Below, piece after piece: positions 28,501-34,944 of a stretch of 64,000 bases of DNA (the first letter of the stretch is position 1; each line of letters starts with the position of its first letter). The notes below the pieces were generated by a model, which worked only from the letters and a program-made list of their open reading frames with translations, did no database searches and was not told the origin of the DNA. The translations under genes and the position numbers were made by a program. This DNA comes from UMGS692 sp963653425 (GTDB taxonomy: Bacteria; Bacillota; Clostridia; Christensenellales; CAG-314): assembly GCA_963653425.1 (NCBI GenBank), contig CAVJWC010000004.1, positions 1 to 64,000 of the forward strand. Direction: 5' to 3'.

Positions 28501-28877
28501 CAGACAAGACCGTTCTCTACAGATACTTCGGAACGGAAGCAAACGTAACTCTTCCCGAAGGAATCGTTAAGATCGATTCTCACGCATTTGCAGGCAACAA
28601 GAACATCAAATCAGTAGTTCTTCCCGCAAGCCTCGGATATATCGCTGACGGCGTGTTCTACGGATGCACTGCTCTTACCGAAATCACCTTCAACTCCGAA
28701 AAGGCACCCGTTCTGCAGAACTATTACAGAGACGGCGTAAGATACCTCTATAACCAGTTCGTAAACGATCTCGAAGAAGCAAACGGAAACGAAGGCGTTA
28801 AGATTTATGTAAGCAATGACGCATCTTACAACACCTACATCTGGAGAACTTATTTCAAAAACATAATCGTAAAATAA
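22596..28877 (+). CDS. Giant S8 subtilase lipoprotein with BspA-type LRR tail (copy 1)
   Basis: The protein is 2093 residues from the ATG at 22596, chosen because GAGGAGG lies just before it and the promoter overlaps any earlier start. The lipobox LISC (Cys21) gives a lipid-anchored extracellular protein. A propeptide-like segment (~60-190) precedes the subtilisin domain. The catalytic triad is Asp206 (AILDTG), His281 (HGTHVAG) and Ser614 (DGTSMATPN), with oxyanion Asn379 in ATGN. A PA domain is inserted before Ser (around 440-560, GLDVKGKIALVQRG). Fn3/Ig-like segments follow, then from about 1180 to the end many BspA/LRR_5 repeats of the AFxxxxxLxxVxLPxxVxxI type. It should be a cell-surface protease with a binding tail. 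Its paralogue starts at 38307. Confidence 0.93.
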   Translation: MQRKSLIAVLLVAMVLLLISCSSLQIDKPNVIDSDNTSARFSRSLLKAAQFLNGGTSETQTDTSALPSKDDEVYVTVKLGSGIVDSYFNSGFTSVADYALSKEGEAMISDFTAQQDSVIALMRDKKLTTEIKHRYNILQNGFAAKIKFGDIETVKALPGVKQVVLAEEYSIPEVSSKALAASFADTGIFNNPTNYAGAGTVIAILDTGIYPEHSAFATAPSVEAINYEYVEKILSVTNAGERGATAETAYYSAKIPFAFNYADANEIYYPDFMDIFAGHSHGTHVAGIAAGNDDTIKGAAWDAQLAVMRVFGAASQGANDVDIYAAVEDCVLLGVQVANLSLGSNCGFAYEKAEQNQFVNDIVALARKAGLTMCCATGNVGTAWWYSDTLASFSAVDDPDNGTISSPASYDGTFAVGSANNLVKVYIDFNGTRMIGRNGVADSETSREIDFFAILDGKDEATFEYVAVPGTGAPEDYDGLDVKGKIALVQRGELSFAEKVQNAKDKGAIACILYDNVAETIEKFGAVVGEDAIPTMAITLEDGTTLVNAQDKRITVNASNYFVDYSYFSSMGALNDLSIGVDILGIGAGVYSAVPQYYDWLQGTNGYDYMDGTSMATPNVSGVMAVLKGYLKQTYPNKTPAEISALAMQRLMSTAILLENAEGNPITPRRQGSGLADIERAIETDAYITVTGSDRTKLNLGSDTERDGIYTLNFNVVNDGENALGYKLNVLTFTESAVTGKSINYTLKGADKLMIAEKAYMLDGAEVKYYVNGTLLEGDEITVEAGEKLKIKAVITLTEENKAYMNETFPNGIYVEGFAVLESTDEEGIDLHIPYISFYGDWMNLPAYEPTASDGAVPTWGNYFGLGFTVWEDAGNGWLMGQEIQAGVYSYSLPEGYKAPTANADKAAIGRGVDENGYFDGTVVLNTLSLAIKRNASAIYINYIKTDVNESLGQDVFYNIGKACIGTNAGYSLTFTGFYPEAMMLANNEEILFSFTYDFNDKPVGQVVNMPVFVDLEAPTLEKAAWRTEEGRTYLDLTVYDNHYLQATGLLTYGTEDSYNKLYKYMFPCYGDVRNGSYSYSIDVTDYLADVVNNTFAVQLVDYARNASVYEIELPGSGENNANAVITGNENRTLAVKYRTDNVVVYYDVNDPSYTEIRTNYSYDSTNVNNAVVNSESGDEFVIENGVLTAYNGEGGEVIVPDGVTAIGEYVFSGDSRITKLVLPEGLKTIGAYSVMNLYNLTEIVLPKSLERLEYGSFSTLPKITSLDLENTGLNYANNALNGITSVKTLTFPKTDTPLSINFSLAVWYNLEKVTFLGDIESMTATVMFNDAIKEVEFMGNVKAIDPSGGGLTLSLTTCDKLERIVFRGTVGQLGGVLVEDWGDFISVDYSQSASSLMSLKEVIFEKDVETIDGFAFANCPKLTSVSFGGTIGSIGNGAFGGSDMLYGGFTVLEGNDKLVKDENGIVYNAEKTVMYKPFAWDYDGILELPETITELNEREFSIPEMIPDYSKPDFGIRSEEEGGGFYWSISSMFSSADYYKTLLKGVKLGSQIKTLPAYCFYHNYNFAEINLENIEVFETQSLAGTAITSFKTTENTKKIGAGVWMECRNLTEIVIGEDVEVESYSAFYYGTGFVEIEVPEYITADVPYLFAECEKLEKVTFLNTDSQTIGNGSFHGTISLKEIIGIDNVTAIGEYAFIQTGLTHLELENVTTIAGTAFTNASKLESVYFPALETIESVMSWSGETYSAFAYCTSLKSFYIGENLGYFDPVGTFEGCESLEEINVHENNEYFASVEGVLFNKAETELILYPASSTATELELPDTIKAINAGTFMGAPNLEKVVMPAVETIGANAFAYSAVKEVVVSDALVEIGLGAFRNTAISEFDLSDVLVIDDNAFYASKLTEVTLNKAEYLGIRAFGSIETLEKVTLGALDEFNFSRVFFGSTNISSVELNGCEVLTEFEDGLYNADKTVLYRYFGTEANVTLPEGIVKIDSHAFAGNKNIKSVVLPASLGYIADGVFYGCTALTEITFNSEKAPVLQNYYRDGVRYLYNQFVNDLEEANGNEGVKIYVSNDASYNTYIWRTYFKNIIVK

Positions 28878-28978
28878 GCGATTTAATTAAAACCAAATCG
28901 TAAAACAAGCGATTAAGCAACAACAACCAATCGTAAAAGCGATTAAATAGCCAATCGCAAAACAAACGATTAAACAAG
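28862..28978 (+). repeat. Palindromic ATCGTAAAA-CGATT tandem array after subtilase 1
   Basis: Units of AATCGTAAAATAAGCGATT with variable A/C-rich linkers repeat about five times, beginning within the last codons of the gene. The same array follows copy 2. Confidence 0.75.
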
Positions 28979-28988
28979 CCGAAAGGCG

Positions 28989-29016
28989 AAGGCTCCGCAT
29001 TTGCGGAGCCTTTTTT
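28989..29016 (+). terminator. Intrinsic terminator after subtilase 1
   Basis: GGCTCCGCA and TGCGGAGCC form a perfect 9-bp stem with a 2-nt gap, followed by TTTTTT. Confidence 0.85.
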
Positions 29017-29200
29017 ATGAGGAAATACATTTATTGCAACTGTTGACAGAAATTCGTTTATTGAAATCGTTTATCGTAAAATACGGCTATTAAAACTATA
29101 TATCCGTGCGGTCAGGTGAAGAAAGTTATCGTTGTTTTTGCGTAATTCCATATAAATTAAGCGCAAAAAGCAAGCTTTTCGAAAAACGAGGTTTTTATCG

Positions 29201-29229
29201 TTGACAAAAAGCGCGCGGAATGATAGTAT
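29201..29229 (+). promoter_or_regulatory. Sigma-A promoter of the BioY gene
   Basis: TTGACA at 29201-29206 and TAGTAT at 29224-29229, spacer 17. I see no BirA-type operator or riboswitch in the 29-nt leader. Confidence 0.7.
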
Positions 29230-29257
29230 AAATCCAGCGAAAAAACGGAAGGTCTCA

Positions 29258-29977
29258 ATGAAAAACGAAGAAAACAACAAGCTTTCGGAAAAGGAAGAAA
29301 GCAACGATTTCTCGGAAAGAGAAGAAAAAGAAGGAAACGACGCTTTTCTTAAAAACGAAGAAAACGACAACTCCGAAAACCAAAAACGACAAGATAACGA
29401 AAACGCAAAACAATCCCGAAGCAAATTCTCGGATTCGGCAAAAAACGTCGTGTTTATAGGCTTATTCAGCGCGTTGACCGCAATCGGTGCGTTCATAAGG
29501 TTTCCTCTCGGCGCAATGAGCTTTACCATGCAATTCCTGTTTACCGCGCTTGCGGGCGTGCTTCTCGGCGCGAAAAAAGGCGCGATTTCGCAGGCGGTCT
29601 ACGTTTTTATAGGACTTATAGGCGTTCCGATTTTCACTCAGGGCGGAGGTTTCGGATACGTGCTTCAACCCAGTTTCGGCTTTCTTTTAGGGCTGATTCC
29701 GTCGGCTTTCGTTATCGGTAAGCTCACGGAAAAACGCAAAACTTTCCTATCCGTTGCGCTTGCCTGCCTTGCGGGACTGGGCGTGCTTTACCTCGTCGGA
29801 CTGCCCTATATGTACGCAATCCTCACGCTCTACCTTAGCAAAACTCTTTCCGTGTGGACGGCTGTCAAAACGGGTATGCTGGTGTATCTCCCGGGCGACG
29901 CCGTGAAAATCATAGTAACGACGGTAATTTCCGTACCGCTCCTCAAAAACCCCGTAATAGAAAGATTGAGCAGGTAA
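29258..29977 (+). CDS. BioY-family biotin transporter (ECF S-component) with charged N-terminal extension
   Basis: The protein is 239 residues from the ATG at 29258. An in-frame TTG at 29201 is part of the promoter -35 and is rejected. Residues 1 to ~65 are almost entirely Glu, Lys, Asn, Asp and Ser and probably disordered. A BioY domain follows with about six membrane segments and motifs such as GAKKGAISQAVYVFIGLIG and QPSFGFLLG. BioY captures biotin for ECF-type import and can work with shared EcfA/T energisers. The N-terminal extension is not usual for BioY. A promoter and terminator isolate it as a single gene. Confidence 0.88.
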   Translation: MKNEENNKLSEKEESNDFSEREEKEGNDAFLKNEENDNSENQKRQDNENAKQSRSKFSDSAKNVVFIGLFSALTAIGAFIRFPLGAMSFTMQFLFTALAGVLLGAKKGAISQAVYVFIGLIGVPIFTQGGGFGYVLQPSFGFLLGLIPSAFVIGKLTEKRKTFLSVALACLAGLGVLYLVGLPYMYAILTLYLSKTLSVWTAVKTGMLVYLPGDAVKIIVTTVISVPLLKNPVIERLSR

Positions 29978-29989
29978 GGCTTGCTCTTC

Positions 29990-30095
29990 CGTTGCTCTAA
30001 CTGATTACAGATAAAGAACGTTTAGCTTTCCGTTCTGATTACAGACAAAGAACGCTTAGCTTTCCGTTATAATTACCGATAAAGAACGCAAGGTT
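29990..30095 (+). repeat. Three degenerate 34-nt tandem units
   Basis: The unit CTGATTACAGACAAAGAACG plus CTTAGCTTTCCGTT recurs three times after the BioY stop. Confidence 0.65.
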
Positions 30096-30126
30096 TAGTT
30101 GATTTTGCTGAATAAGCGATATAAAG

Positions 30127-30166
30127 AAATTCCGACGGCGTGAGCTTTCGGAATTTTCGTTTTTTT
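30127..30166 (+). terminator. Intrinsic terminator after BioY
   Basis: AAATTCCGA and TCGGAATTT form a perfect 9-bp stem with a T-run 2 nt later. Confidence 0.75.
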
Positions 30167-30240
30167 GGAATAATAGTATGCGTTCCGTTTGAATACCCGA
30201 AGCTTAAATCGTCTTCCCGTAAAAAAATTTGCGTTAAGTG

Positions 30241-30269
30241 TTGAAAAATTTTTATAGATATAGTATAAT
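30241..30269 (+). promoter_or_regulatory. Sigma-A promoter of the LysR gene
   Basis: TTGAAA at 30241-30246 and TATAAT at 30264-30269, spacer 17. Confidence 0.7.
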
Positions 30270-30302
30270 AAATACGGAAGGTACGATTGTCGGAGGATAT
30301 GA

Positions 30303-31217
30303 ATGAATATAGTCTATTTGAAGTATGCGATTACGATAGCCAAGGCAGGCTCGCTCAATAAAGCCGCCGAGGAACTCTTTATCGCTCAGCCCAATCTTTC
30401 GAGAGCCGTAAAGGAACTTGAAAGAGAACTCGGCATAACTATTTTCGACAGAAACTCCAAAGGAATAACTTTGACCGACGACGGAGAAAAACTGGTAAAC
30501 GAAGGCAAAAAGATTATTTCCGCGATAGAGGAAGTCGAAGAAGAATTCCGTGAAAAGAGGGGCAAAAAGACTATATTTTCCATTTCCGTACCGCGTTCCG
30601 ATTATATAGCGGGAGCGTTTGCGTCGTTTGCGTCCGTTCTTAAATGCAACGACCGTTTCGACGCGGTTTTCAGAGAAACGGGTACCATTCAGGCTATATC
30701 GAATATTACCGAGAAGTCTTACAAGCTCGGTATAATACGCTATCCGTCGGACAAGGACAAGTATTACAAGGAAATCTTAGGCAGTAAGAATCTTTCCTGC
30801 GAACTCGTGGCGGAATTCCGTCAGGTACTTATTATGAGAAAGGATTCGCCCCTTGCCGAACTCGACGAAATCACCTATTCCGACCTCGAAAATTACGTGG
30901 AAGTAATTTATCCCGACTCTTTTATTCCGCTTACGGGGGACAAGAAAGAAGCTTCCTTTTCGGCGCGGAGAATTCCCGTGTACGACAGAGCGAGTATGAC
31001 CGATATTCTTACCGCCAATTACGAAGCTTACGCGTGGGCGGCTCCCATAAGCGCGGATTCGCTTGAAAAACACGGTTTCGTTCAGAGGAATTGCGCAGGC
31101 AACGACGAAATTTATAAGGACGTTCTGATTTTTCATAAGAACTATAAGTTCTCGCACTTCGATAAGGACTTTCTTACCGAATTATGCGCCTATAAACGAA
31201 AGATTATAGATACTTAA
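30303..31217 (+). CDS. LysR-family transcriptional regulator
   Basis: The 304-residue protein has the LysR winged helix-turn-helix at residues ~1-60 (KAGSLNKAAEELFIAQPNLSRAVKELE), a linker helix, and the two-lobed substrate-binding effector domain to the C-terminus. It should bind DNA as a tetramer and respond to a small molecule. LysR genes often regulate a divergent neighbour, but here both neighbours run in the same direction, so the target is unknown. Start support is CGGAGG. It is followed by two inverted repeats and the rex promoter. Confidence 0.93.
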   Translation: MNIVYLKYAITIAKAGSLNKAAEELFIAQPNLSRAVKELERELGITIFDRNSKGITLTDDGEKLVNEGKKIISAIEEVEEEFREKRGKKTIFSISVPRSDYIAGAFASFASVLKCNDRFDAVFRETGTIQAISNITEKSYKLGIIRYPSDKDKYYKEILGSKNLSCELVAEFRQVLIMRKDSPLAELDEITYSDLENYVEVIYPDSFIPLTGDKKEASFSARRIPVYDRASMTDILTANYEAYAWAAPISADSLEKHGFVQRNCAGNDEIYKDVLIFHKNYKFSHFDKDFLTELCAYKRKIIDT

Positions 31218-31268
31218 CAAGCGTTCGTAGCGCTTGGTATAAAACGGCTATATCGTTTTTGATATAGC
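31218..31268 (+). promoter_or_regulatory. Two inverted repeats between LysR and rex
   Basis: CAAGCG-N7-CGCTTG (31218-31236) and GCTATATC-N6-GATATAGC (31247-31268) lie just before the rex -35 box. Neither has a proper T-run or matches the Rex consensus TTGTGAANNNNTTCACAA. They may be an operator or a weak terminator. Confidence 0.45.
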
Positions 31269-31285
31269 TATATAGAAAAAGGGTA

Positions 31286-31315
31286 TTTACGTTTTTTCGC
31301 TCTTAATGATATAAT
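31286..31315 (+). promoter_or_regulatory. Promoter of the rex-hydrogenase operon
   Basis: TTTACG at 31286-31291 and TATAAT at 31310-31315, spacer 18. It is the only promoter I can see for the seven genes to 37546. Confidence 0.6.
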
Positions 31316-31341
31316 ATTATCAATAAAAACGGAGCGATACT

Positions 31342-31956
31342 ATGAACGGCAGAAATATACCAAAATCAGTAACTGCAAGACTTCCTATCTATCTCCATTT
31401 CCTTAAAAGCCTTAAAGCAGACGAAAACAGAACCATCTCTTCGTCTACCATAGCAAGAGCCTTAGGTCTCGGAGAAGTTCAGGTAAGAAAAGACCTTGCT
31501 TTAGTCAGCGGAACGGGAAGACCTAAAATCGGTTATTATCTCAGTGAGCTTATTCCCAGTCTCGAAGAAACTTTGGGTAGCGGAACGCCTACCAACGCGG
31601 TTATCGCGGGCGCGGGCAAGCTCGGAAACGCGCTTTTGTCTTACGACGGATTTGCCGAATACGGACTTAACGTTATAGCCGCTTTCGATAAGGAAGGAGG
31701 AGTTTCTTCCGACGGCAGGGTAATTTATCCTATCTGCGATATGAAGGATTATTGCATAAAGAACAACGTAAAAATAGGTATTATTACCGTTCCCGAACAA
31801 GAAGCGCAGGACGTCTGCGATATTTTCGTGGAGAGCGGAGCAAACGCAATCTGGAACTTTGCGCCCATAAGGCTGGAAGTTCCCGACACGGTAAGAGTCA
31901 AGAACGAAAATATGGCTGCTTCTTTGGCTGTGTTATCGGCAGGACTCTCGGTTTAA
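31342..31956 (+). CDS. rex: Redox-sensing transcriptional repressor Rex
   Basis: The 204-residue protein matches Rex throughout. It has an N-terminal winged helix (IPKSVTARLPIYLHFLK ... GLGEVQVRKDLA), then a Rossmann domain with VIAGAGKLGNALL around residue 90. Rex binds DNA when NAD+ is high and leaves it when NADH accumulates, which opens fermentation and hydrogen-producing genes. It heads a same-strand run of six further genes ending in an [FeFe] hydrogenase, so direct control of NADH/H2 balance is likely. CGGAG precedes the start. Confidence 0.96.
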   Translation: MNGRNIPKSVTARLPIYLHFLKSLKADENRTISSSTIARALGLGEVQVRKDLALVSGTGRPKIGYYLSELIPSLEETLGSGTPTNAVIAGAGKLGNALLSYDGFAEYGLNVIAAFDKEGGVSSDGRVIYPICDMKDYCIKNNVKIGIITVPEQEAQDVCDIFVESGANAIWNFAPIRLEVPDTVRVKNENMAASLAVLSAGLSV

Positions 31957-32004
31957 CGGCGGAAAGGTCTCGGATTGCTGAAAATCAACGGAGGTTGAAC
32001 CCGA

Positions 32005-32739
32005 ATGAATCTGGACAGAATAATTGCCGTCAGAAACGACAGGACTGTCTATAAAGACGGCAATGACTGCATAAAAGTTTTCTGCGACTGTTACCCGAAA
32101 GAAGAGGTGCTGAGCGAGGCTTTTTGCAGAGCTTTGGCGGAAAAATTCGGACTCCCCGTACCGAAACTCAAAGCCGTTACGACCGTCGAAGGCAAATGGG
32201 CAATCATTTCGGAATACGTCAGAGGACGTTCGATGAGTAAGCTTATGGCGGAAACACCGCAAAAAAGCCGTGAATATATAGAGAAGCTTATAAAGCTTCA
32301 GAAAGATATTCTCGCTTGCGACGGAACTCGGCTGCCTCGCCTTGCCGACAGACTTAAAGAAAAGATTTCTTCGGCGGAACTCGATTCCGCAAAGAAGAGC
32401 GAGCTTATAGCTAAACTTTCGTGTAAGCCCTACGAAACTCATTTATGTCACGGCGATATGTGTCCGTCCAACGTAATTATAGCGGAGGACGGCAAACTTT
32501 ACGTTATAGATTGGGATAACGCGACGTCGGGAAGCGTATACGCGGACGCGGCGACGGCTTATCTGTATTTCGTTTTACAGGATCAGCCCGAAAACGCCGA
32601 AGAATATCTCAGGCTTTTTGCCGGAGATAAGAGCGCGGAGGTACTCGATTGGGTGCCGATTATCGCGGCGGCGACGCTTAATTCAAGTCATTCATTGAAA
32701 AAAGAGAGGTTGCTCTCGGTTATAAACGCAGCCATATAA
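32005..32739 (+). CDS. Phosphotransferase of the aminoglycoside/choline kinase fold
   Basis: The 244-residue protein has a small-molecule kinase fold. The catalytic loop is LCHGDMCPSNV near residue 150 and the metal-binding motif is VIDWDNA near residue 170. The N-lobe includes a beta-strand pair (DRTVYKDGNDCIKVF) that serves as the nucleotide loop. APH-type proteins phosphorylate sugars, choline, aminoglycosides or proteins; I cannot tell the substrate. It lies 48 nt after rex and 19 nt before the first [2Fe-2S] gene, so it belongs to the hydrogenase operon. A kinase paired with the PP2C phosphatase two genes on is suggestive. CGGAGG precedes the start. Confidence 0.85.
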   Translation: MNLDRIIAVRNDRTVYKDGNDCIKVFCDCYPKEEVLSEAFCRALAEKFGLPVPKLKAVTTVEGKWAIISEYVRGRSMSKLMAETPQKSREYIEKLIKLQKDILACDGTRLPRLADRLKEKISSAELDSAKKSELIAKLSCKPYETHLCHGDMCPSNVIIAEDGKLYVIDWDNATSGSVYADAATAYLYFVLQDQPENAEEYLRLFAGDKSAEVLDWVPIIAAATLNSSHSLKKERLLSVINAAI

Positions 32740-32758
32740 ATAAAGGAGTAAATAAAAA

Positions 32759-33004
32759 ATGTTGAAAGTCACTGTATGTATCGGAAGTTCCTGCCACATC
32801 AAAGGTTCTCGTCAGGTTGTCGAAGAACTCCAGAACATGATTGCCGCAAACGGACTTAAAGATAAGGTCGAACTCGGCGGAACGTTCTGTATGGGCAAAT
32901 GTCAGATGGGCGTCTGCGTAACGATAGGCGACGAATTCTTTTCGGTAAGTCCCGAAACCGTCAAAGAATTTTTTGAGAAGGAAGTCCTTCCGAGGGTTAA
33001 ATAA
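32759..33004 (+). CDS. Thioredoxin-like [2Fe-2S] ferredoxin 1
   Basis: This 81-residue protein is a stand-alone thioredoxin-like [2Fe-2S] domain, related to the NuoE/HydC subunit. The four cysteine ligands lie in CIGSSCHIKGS and GGTFCMGKCQMGVC. It should carry electrons between the hydrogenase-type partners encoded next. AAAGGAG precedes the ATG. The stop overlaps the start of the following, similar gene. Confidence 0.92.
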   Translation: MLKVTVCIGSSCHIKGSRQVVEELQNMIAANGLKDKVELGGTFCMGKCQMGVCVTIGDEFFSVSPETVKEFFEKEVLPRVK

Positions 33005-33267
33005 TGGTTACGGTTCAGGTATGCGTTGGCAGCTCTTGCCATCTTAAAGGGTCGGAAGAAATAGTCAATTTACTTGAACAGTACGTTCAGAATAATAAAC
33101 TCGAAGACAAAATAGCTCTCGTGGGCTGTTTTTGCGCGGGAAAGTGTAACAGAATAGGCGTTACGGTCATAGTCAACGACAACGTTTACGCGGGCATTAC
33201 GCCGGAAAACTTCGGTGAATTCTGGACGGATAAGATTATGAGCGAAGTGACTCGCATGGGAGAATAA
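33004..33267 (+). CDS. Thioredoxin-like [2Fe-2S] ferredoxin 2
   Basis: The 87-residue paralogue of the preceding gene has ligand cysteines in CVGSSCHLKGS and GCFCAGKCN. The last cysteine region reads CNRIGV rather than CQMGVC, so spacing differs from its neighbour. The start ATG overlaps the upstream stop (TAATG), a sign of translational coupling. Two such proteins in tandem before a PAS-bearing hydrogenase occur in clostridial sensory hydrogenase operons. A duplication origin is likely. Confidence 0.9.
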   Translation: MVTVQVCVGSSCHLKGSEEIVNLLEQYVQNNKLEDKIALVGCFCAGKCNRIGVTVIVNDNVYAGITPENFGEFWTDKIMSEVTRMGE

Positions 33268-33270
33268 GCA

Positions 33271-34944
33271 ATGGCAAGTTGTTTGACTTTGAAAAAATCA
33301 AATTGTAAAAACTGTTATAAGTGCATAAGGCATTGCCCGGTCAAATCCATAAGATTTACCGCAAATCAGGCGCACATAATAAGCGACGAATGCGTACTCT
33401 GCGGACATTGTTTCGTCGTCTGTCCCCAAAACGCAAAGGAAATTGCGAGCGAAACCGAAAAGGTTAAGGTTCTTTTGCAGTCGGGCGATCCCGTCGTCGT
33501 AAGTCTTGCGCCGTCGTTTATCGCAAATTACGACGGAATAGGCATTAACGGAATGAGAGCCGCGCTTAAAAAGCTCGGTTTTTACGACGTCGAAGAAACG
33601 GCTATCGGCGCGACTATCGTTAAGACCGAGTACGAGAAGATACTTGCCGAACATCAGAAAGATATAGTTATCTCTTCCTGCTGTCATTCGGTAAACCTTC
33701 TGATTCAGAAGTATTTCCCGAACGAACTCCCCTATCTTGCAGAAGTTCTGTCCCCCATGCAGGCTCACGCTCAGGATATAAAGAGAAGGATTCCCAACGC
33801 TAAGGTCGTATTTATAGGTCCGTGCGTAGCCAAAAAGGACGAAGCTCAGGCTTACCCCGGATACGCCGACGCCGTTCTTACTTACGAAGACCTTGCGGTG
33901 TGGATGAAAGAAGCCAAAGTAACTCTCGTTCCGGACGTTGACGATACCGAAGAGAGCCTTGCGAGATTTTTCCCGACTACGGGAGGCGTTCTCAAAACGA
34001 TGGCAAAGGACAAGGAATATACCTATATGGCGATAGAAGGTATGGACAACTGTATCGCCGCTCTTAAAGACGTCGAAAGCAAGAGAGTACACAGATGTTT
34101 CATAGAAATGTCGGCTTGTATCGGCAGTTGCGTGGGCGGTCCCGTTATGGAAAAATTCCACAGGAGTCCCGTACGCGATTACGCGGCTGTCGCAAGATAT
34201 GCGGGCGATAAAGACTTCGTAGTCGATCAGCCTTCTTCCGAAGAGGTTAAAAAGCCCTTCGCGGCTATCGACACGAGAGCCGATTATCCTACCGAAGCGG
34301 AAATAACCGAAATCCTCAGAAAGATGGGTAAAACCAAACACGAGGACGAACTCAACTGCGGTTCCTGCGGATATAACACCTGCCGTGAAAAAGCCGTCGC
34401 TATCTATCAGGGAAAGGCGGAAATCTCCATGTGTCTGCCCTACCTCAAAGAAAAAGCAGAGAGTTTCTCCGACTGCATAGTCAACAATACCCCCAACGGA
34501 CTTATCGTTCTCAACGAAAATCTCGAAGTTCAGCAGATAAACGCGGCTGCGAGAAAGATAATGAATATCCGTTCGGCTTCGGACGTATTGGGCGACGGAG
34601 TAGTCAGAATTCTCGACACGGAAATCTTCACGAGAGTGCTTAATTCAAAGCGTAGCGTAAGAAACGAAAGAACTTATCTTGCAGAATACAAAAAGTACGT
34701 TGAACAGACGGTCGTTTACGACTCGACTTATCATCTTCTCGTTTGTATTATGCGTGATATAACCGACGAGGAAAACGAAAGAGAAAAGAAAGAAAGTATT
34801 TCGCATCAGACCGTGGAAGTTGCCGATAAGGTCGTTGAAAAGCAAATGCGTATCGTTCAGGAGATAGCTTCGCTTCTCGGCGAAACGGCAGCCGAAACCA
34901 AGATAGCTTTAACCAAGCTGAAGGAGTCTATTGCCGATGAATGA
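33271..34944 (+). CDS. Sensory-type [FeFe] hydrogenase with PAS domain (HydS-like)
   Basis: The 557-residue protein has two N-terminal 4Fe-4S clusters (CKNCYKCIRHC, CVLCGHCFVVC). The H-cluster domain follows with L1 SSCCHS (Cys137/138), L2 GPCVAKK (Cys185) and L3 MSACIGSC (Cys283/287). Next come a CGSCGYNTC-type Fe-S domain near 370 and a PAS domain from about 405. The L1 motif has His where catalytic enzymes have Pro (TSCCPA). PAS-bearing group C hydrogenases are regarded as H2 or redox sensors. With the PP2C phosphatase overlapping its 3' end and a catalytic-type hydrogenase downstream, a sensing role is favoured. No signal or membrane segment is present. Confidence 0.9.
   Translation: MASCLTLKKSNCKNCYKCIRHCPVKSIRFTANQAHIISDECVLCGHCFVVCPQNAKEIASETEKVKVLLQSGDPVVVSLAPSFIANYDGIGINGMRAALKKLGFYDVEETAIGATIVKTEYEKILAEHQKDIVISSCCHSVNLLIQKYFPNELPYLAEVLSPMQAHAQDIKRRIPNAKVVFIGPCVAKKDEAQAYPGYADAVLTYEDLAVWMKEAKVTLVPDVDDTEESLARFFPTTGGVLKTMAKDKEYTYMAIEGMDNCIAALKDVESKRVHRCFIEMSACIGSCVGGPVMEKFHRSPVRDYAAVARYAGDKDFVVDQPSSEEVKKPFAAIDTRADYPTEAEITEILRKMGKTKHEDELNCGSCGYNTCREKAVAIYQGKAEISMCLPYLKEKAESFSDCIVNNTPNGLIVLNENLEVQQINAAARKIMNIRSASDVLGDGVVRILDTEIFTRVLNSKRSVRNERTYLAEYKKYVEQTVVYDSTYHLLVCIMRDITDEENEREKKESISHQTVEVADKVVEKQMRIVQEIASLLGETAAETKIALTKLKESIADE

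Noticed and set aside
31200..31340. Rex operator upstream of rex
   Set aside because: Only a TTAACAA half-site at 31214 is visible; the two inverted repeats there do not match the Rex consensus.
33004..33267. Second [2Fe-2S] gene as a pseudogene copy of the first
   Set aside because: The frame is intact, all cysteine positions needed are present, and start coupling (TAATG) is preserved, so it reads as functional.
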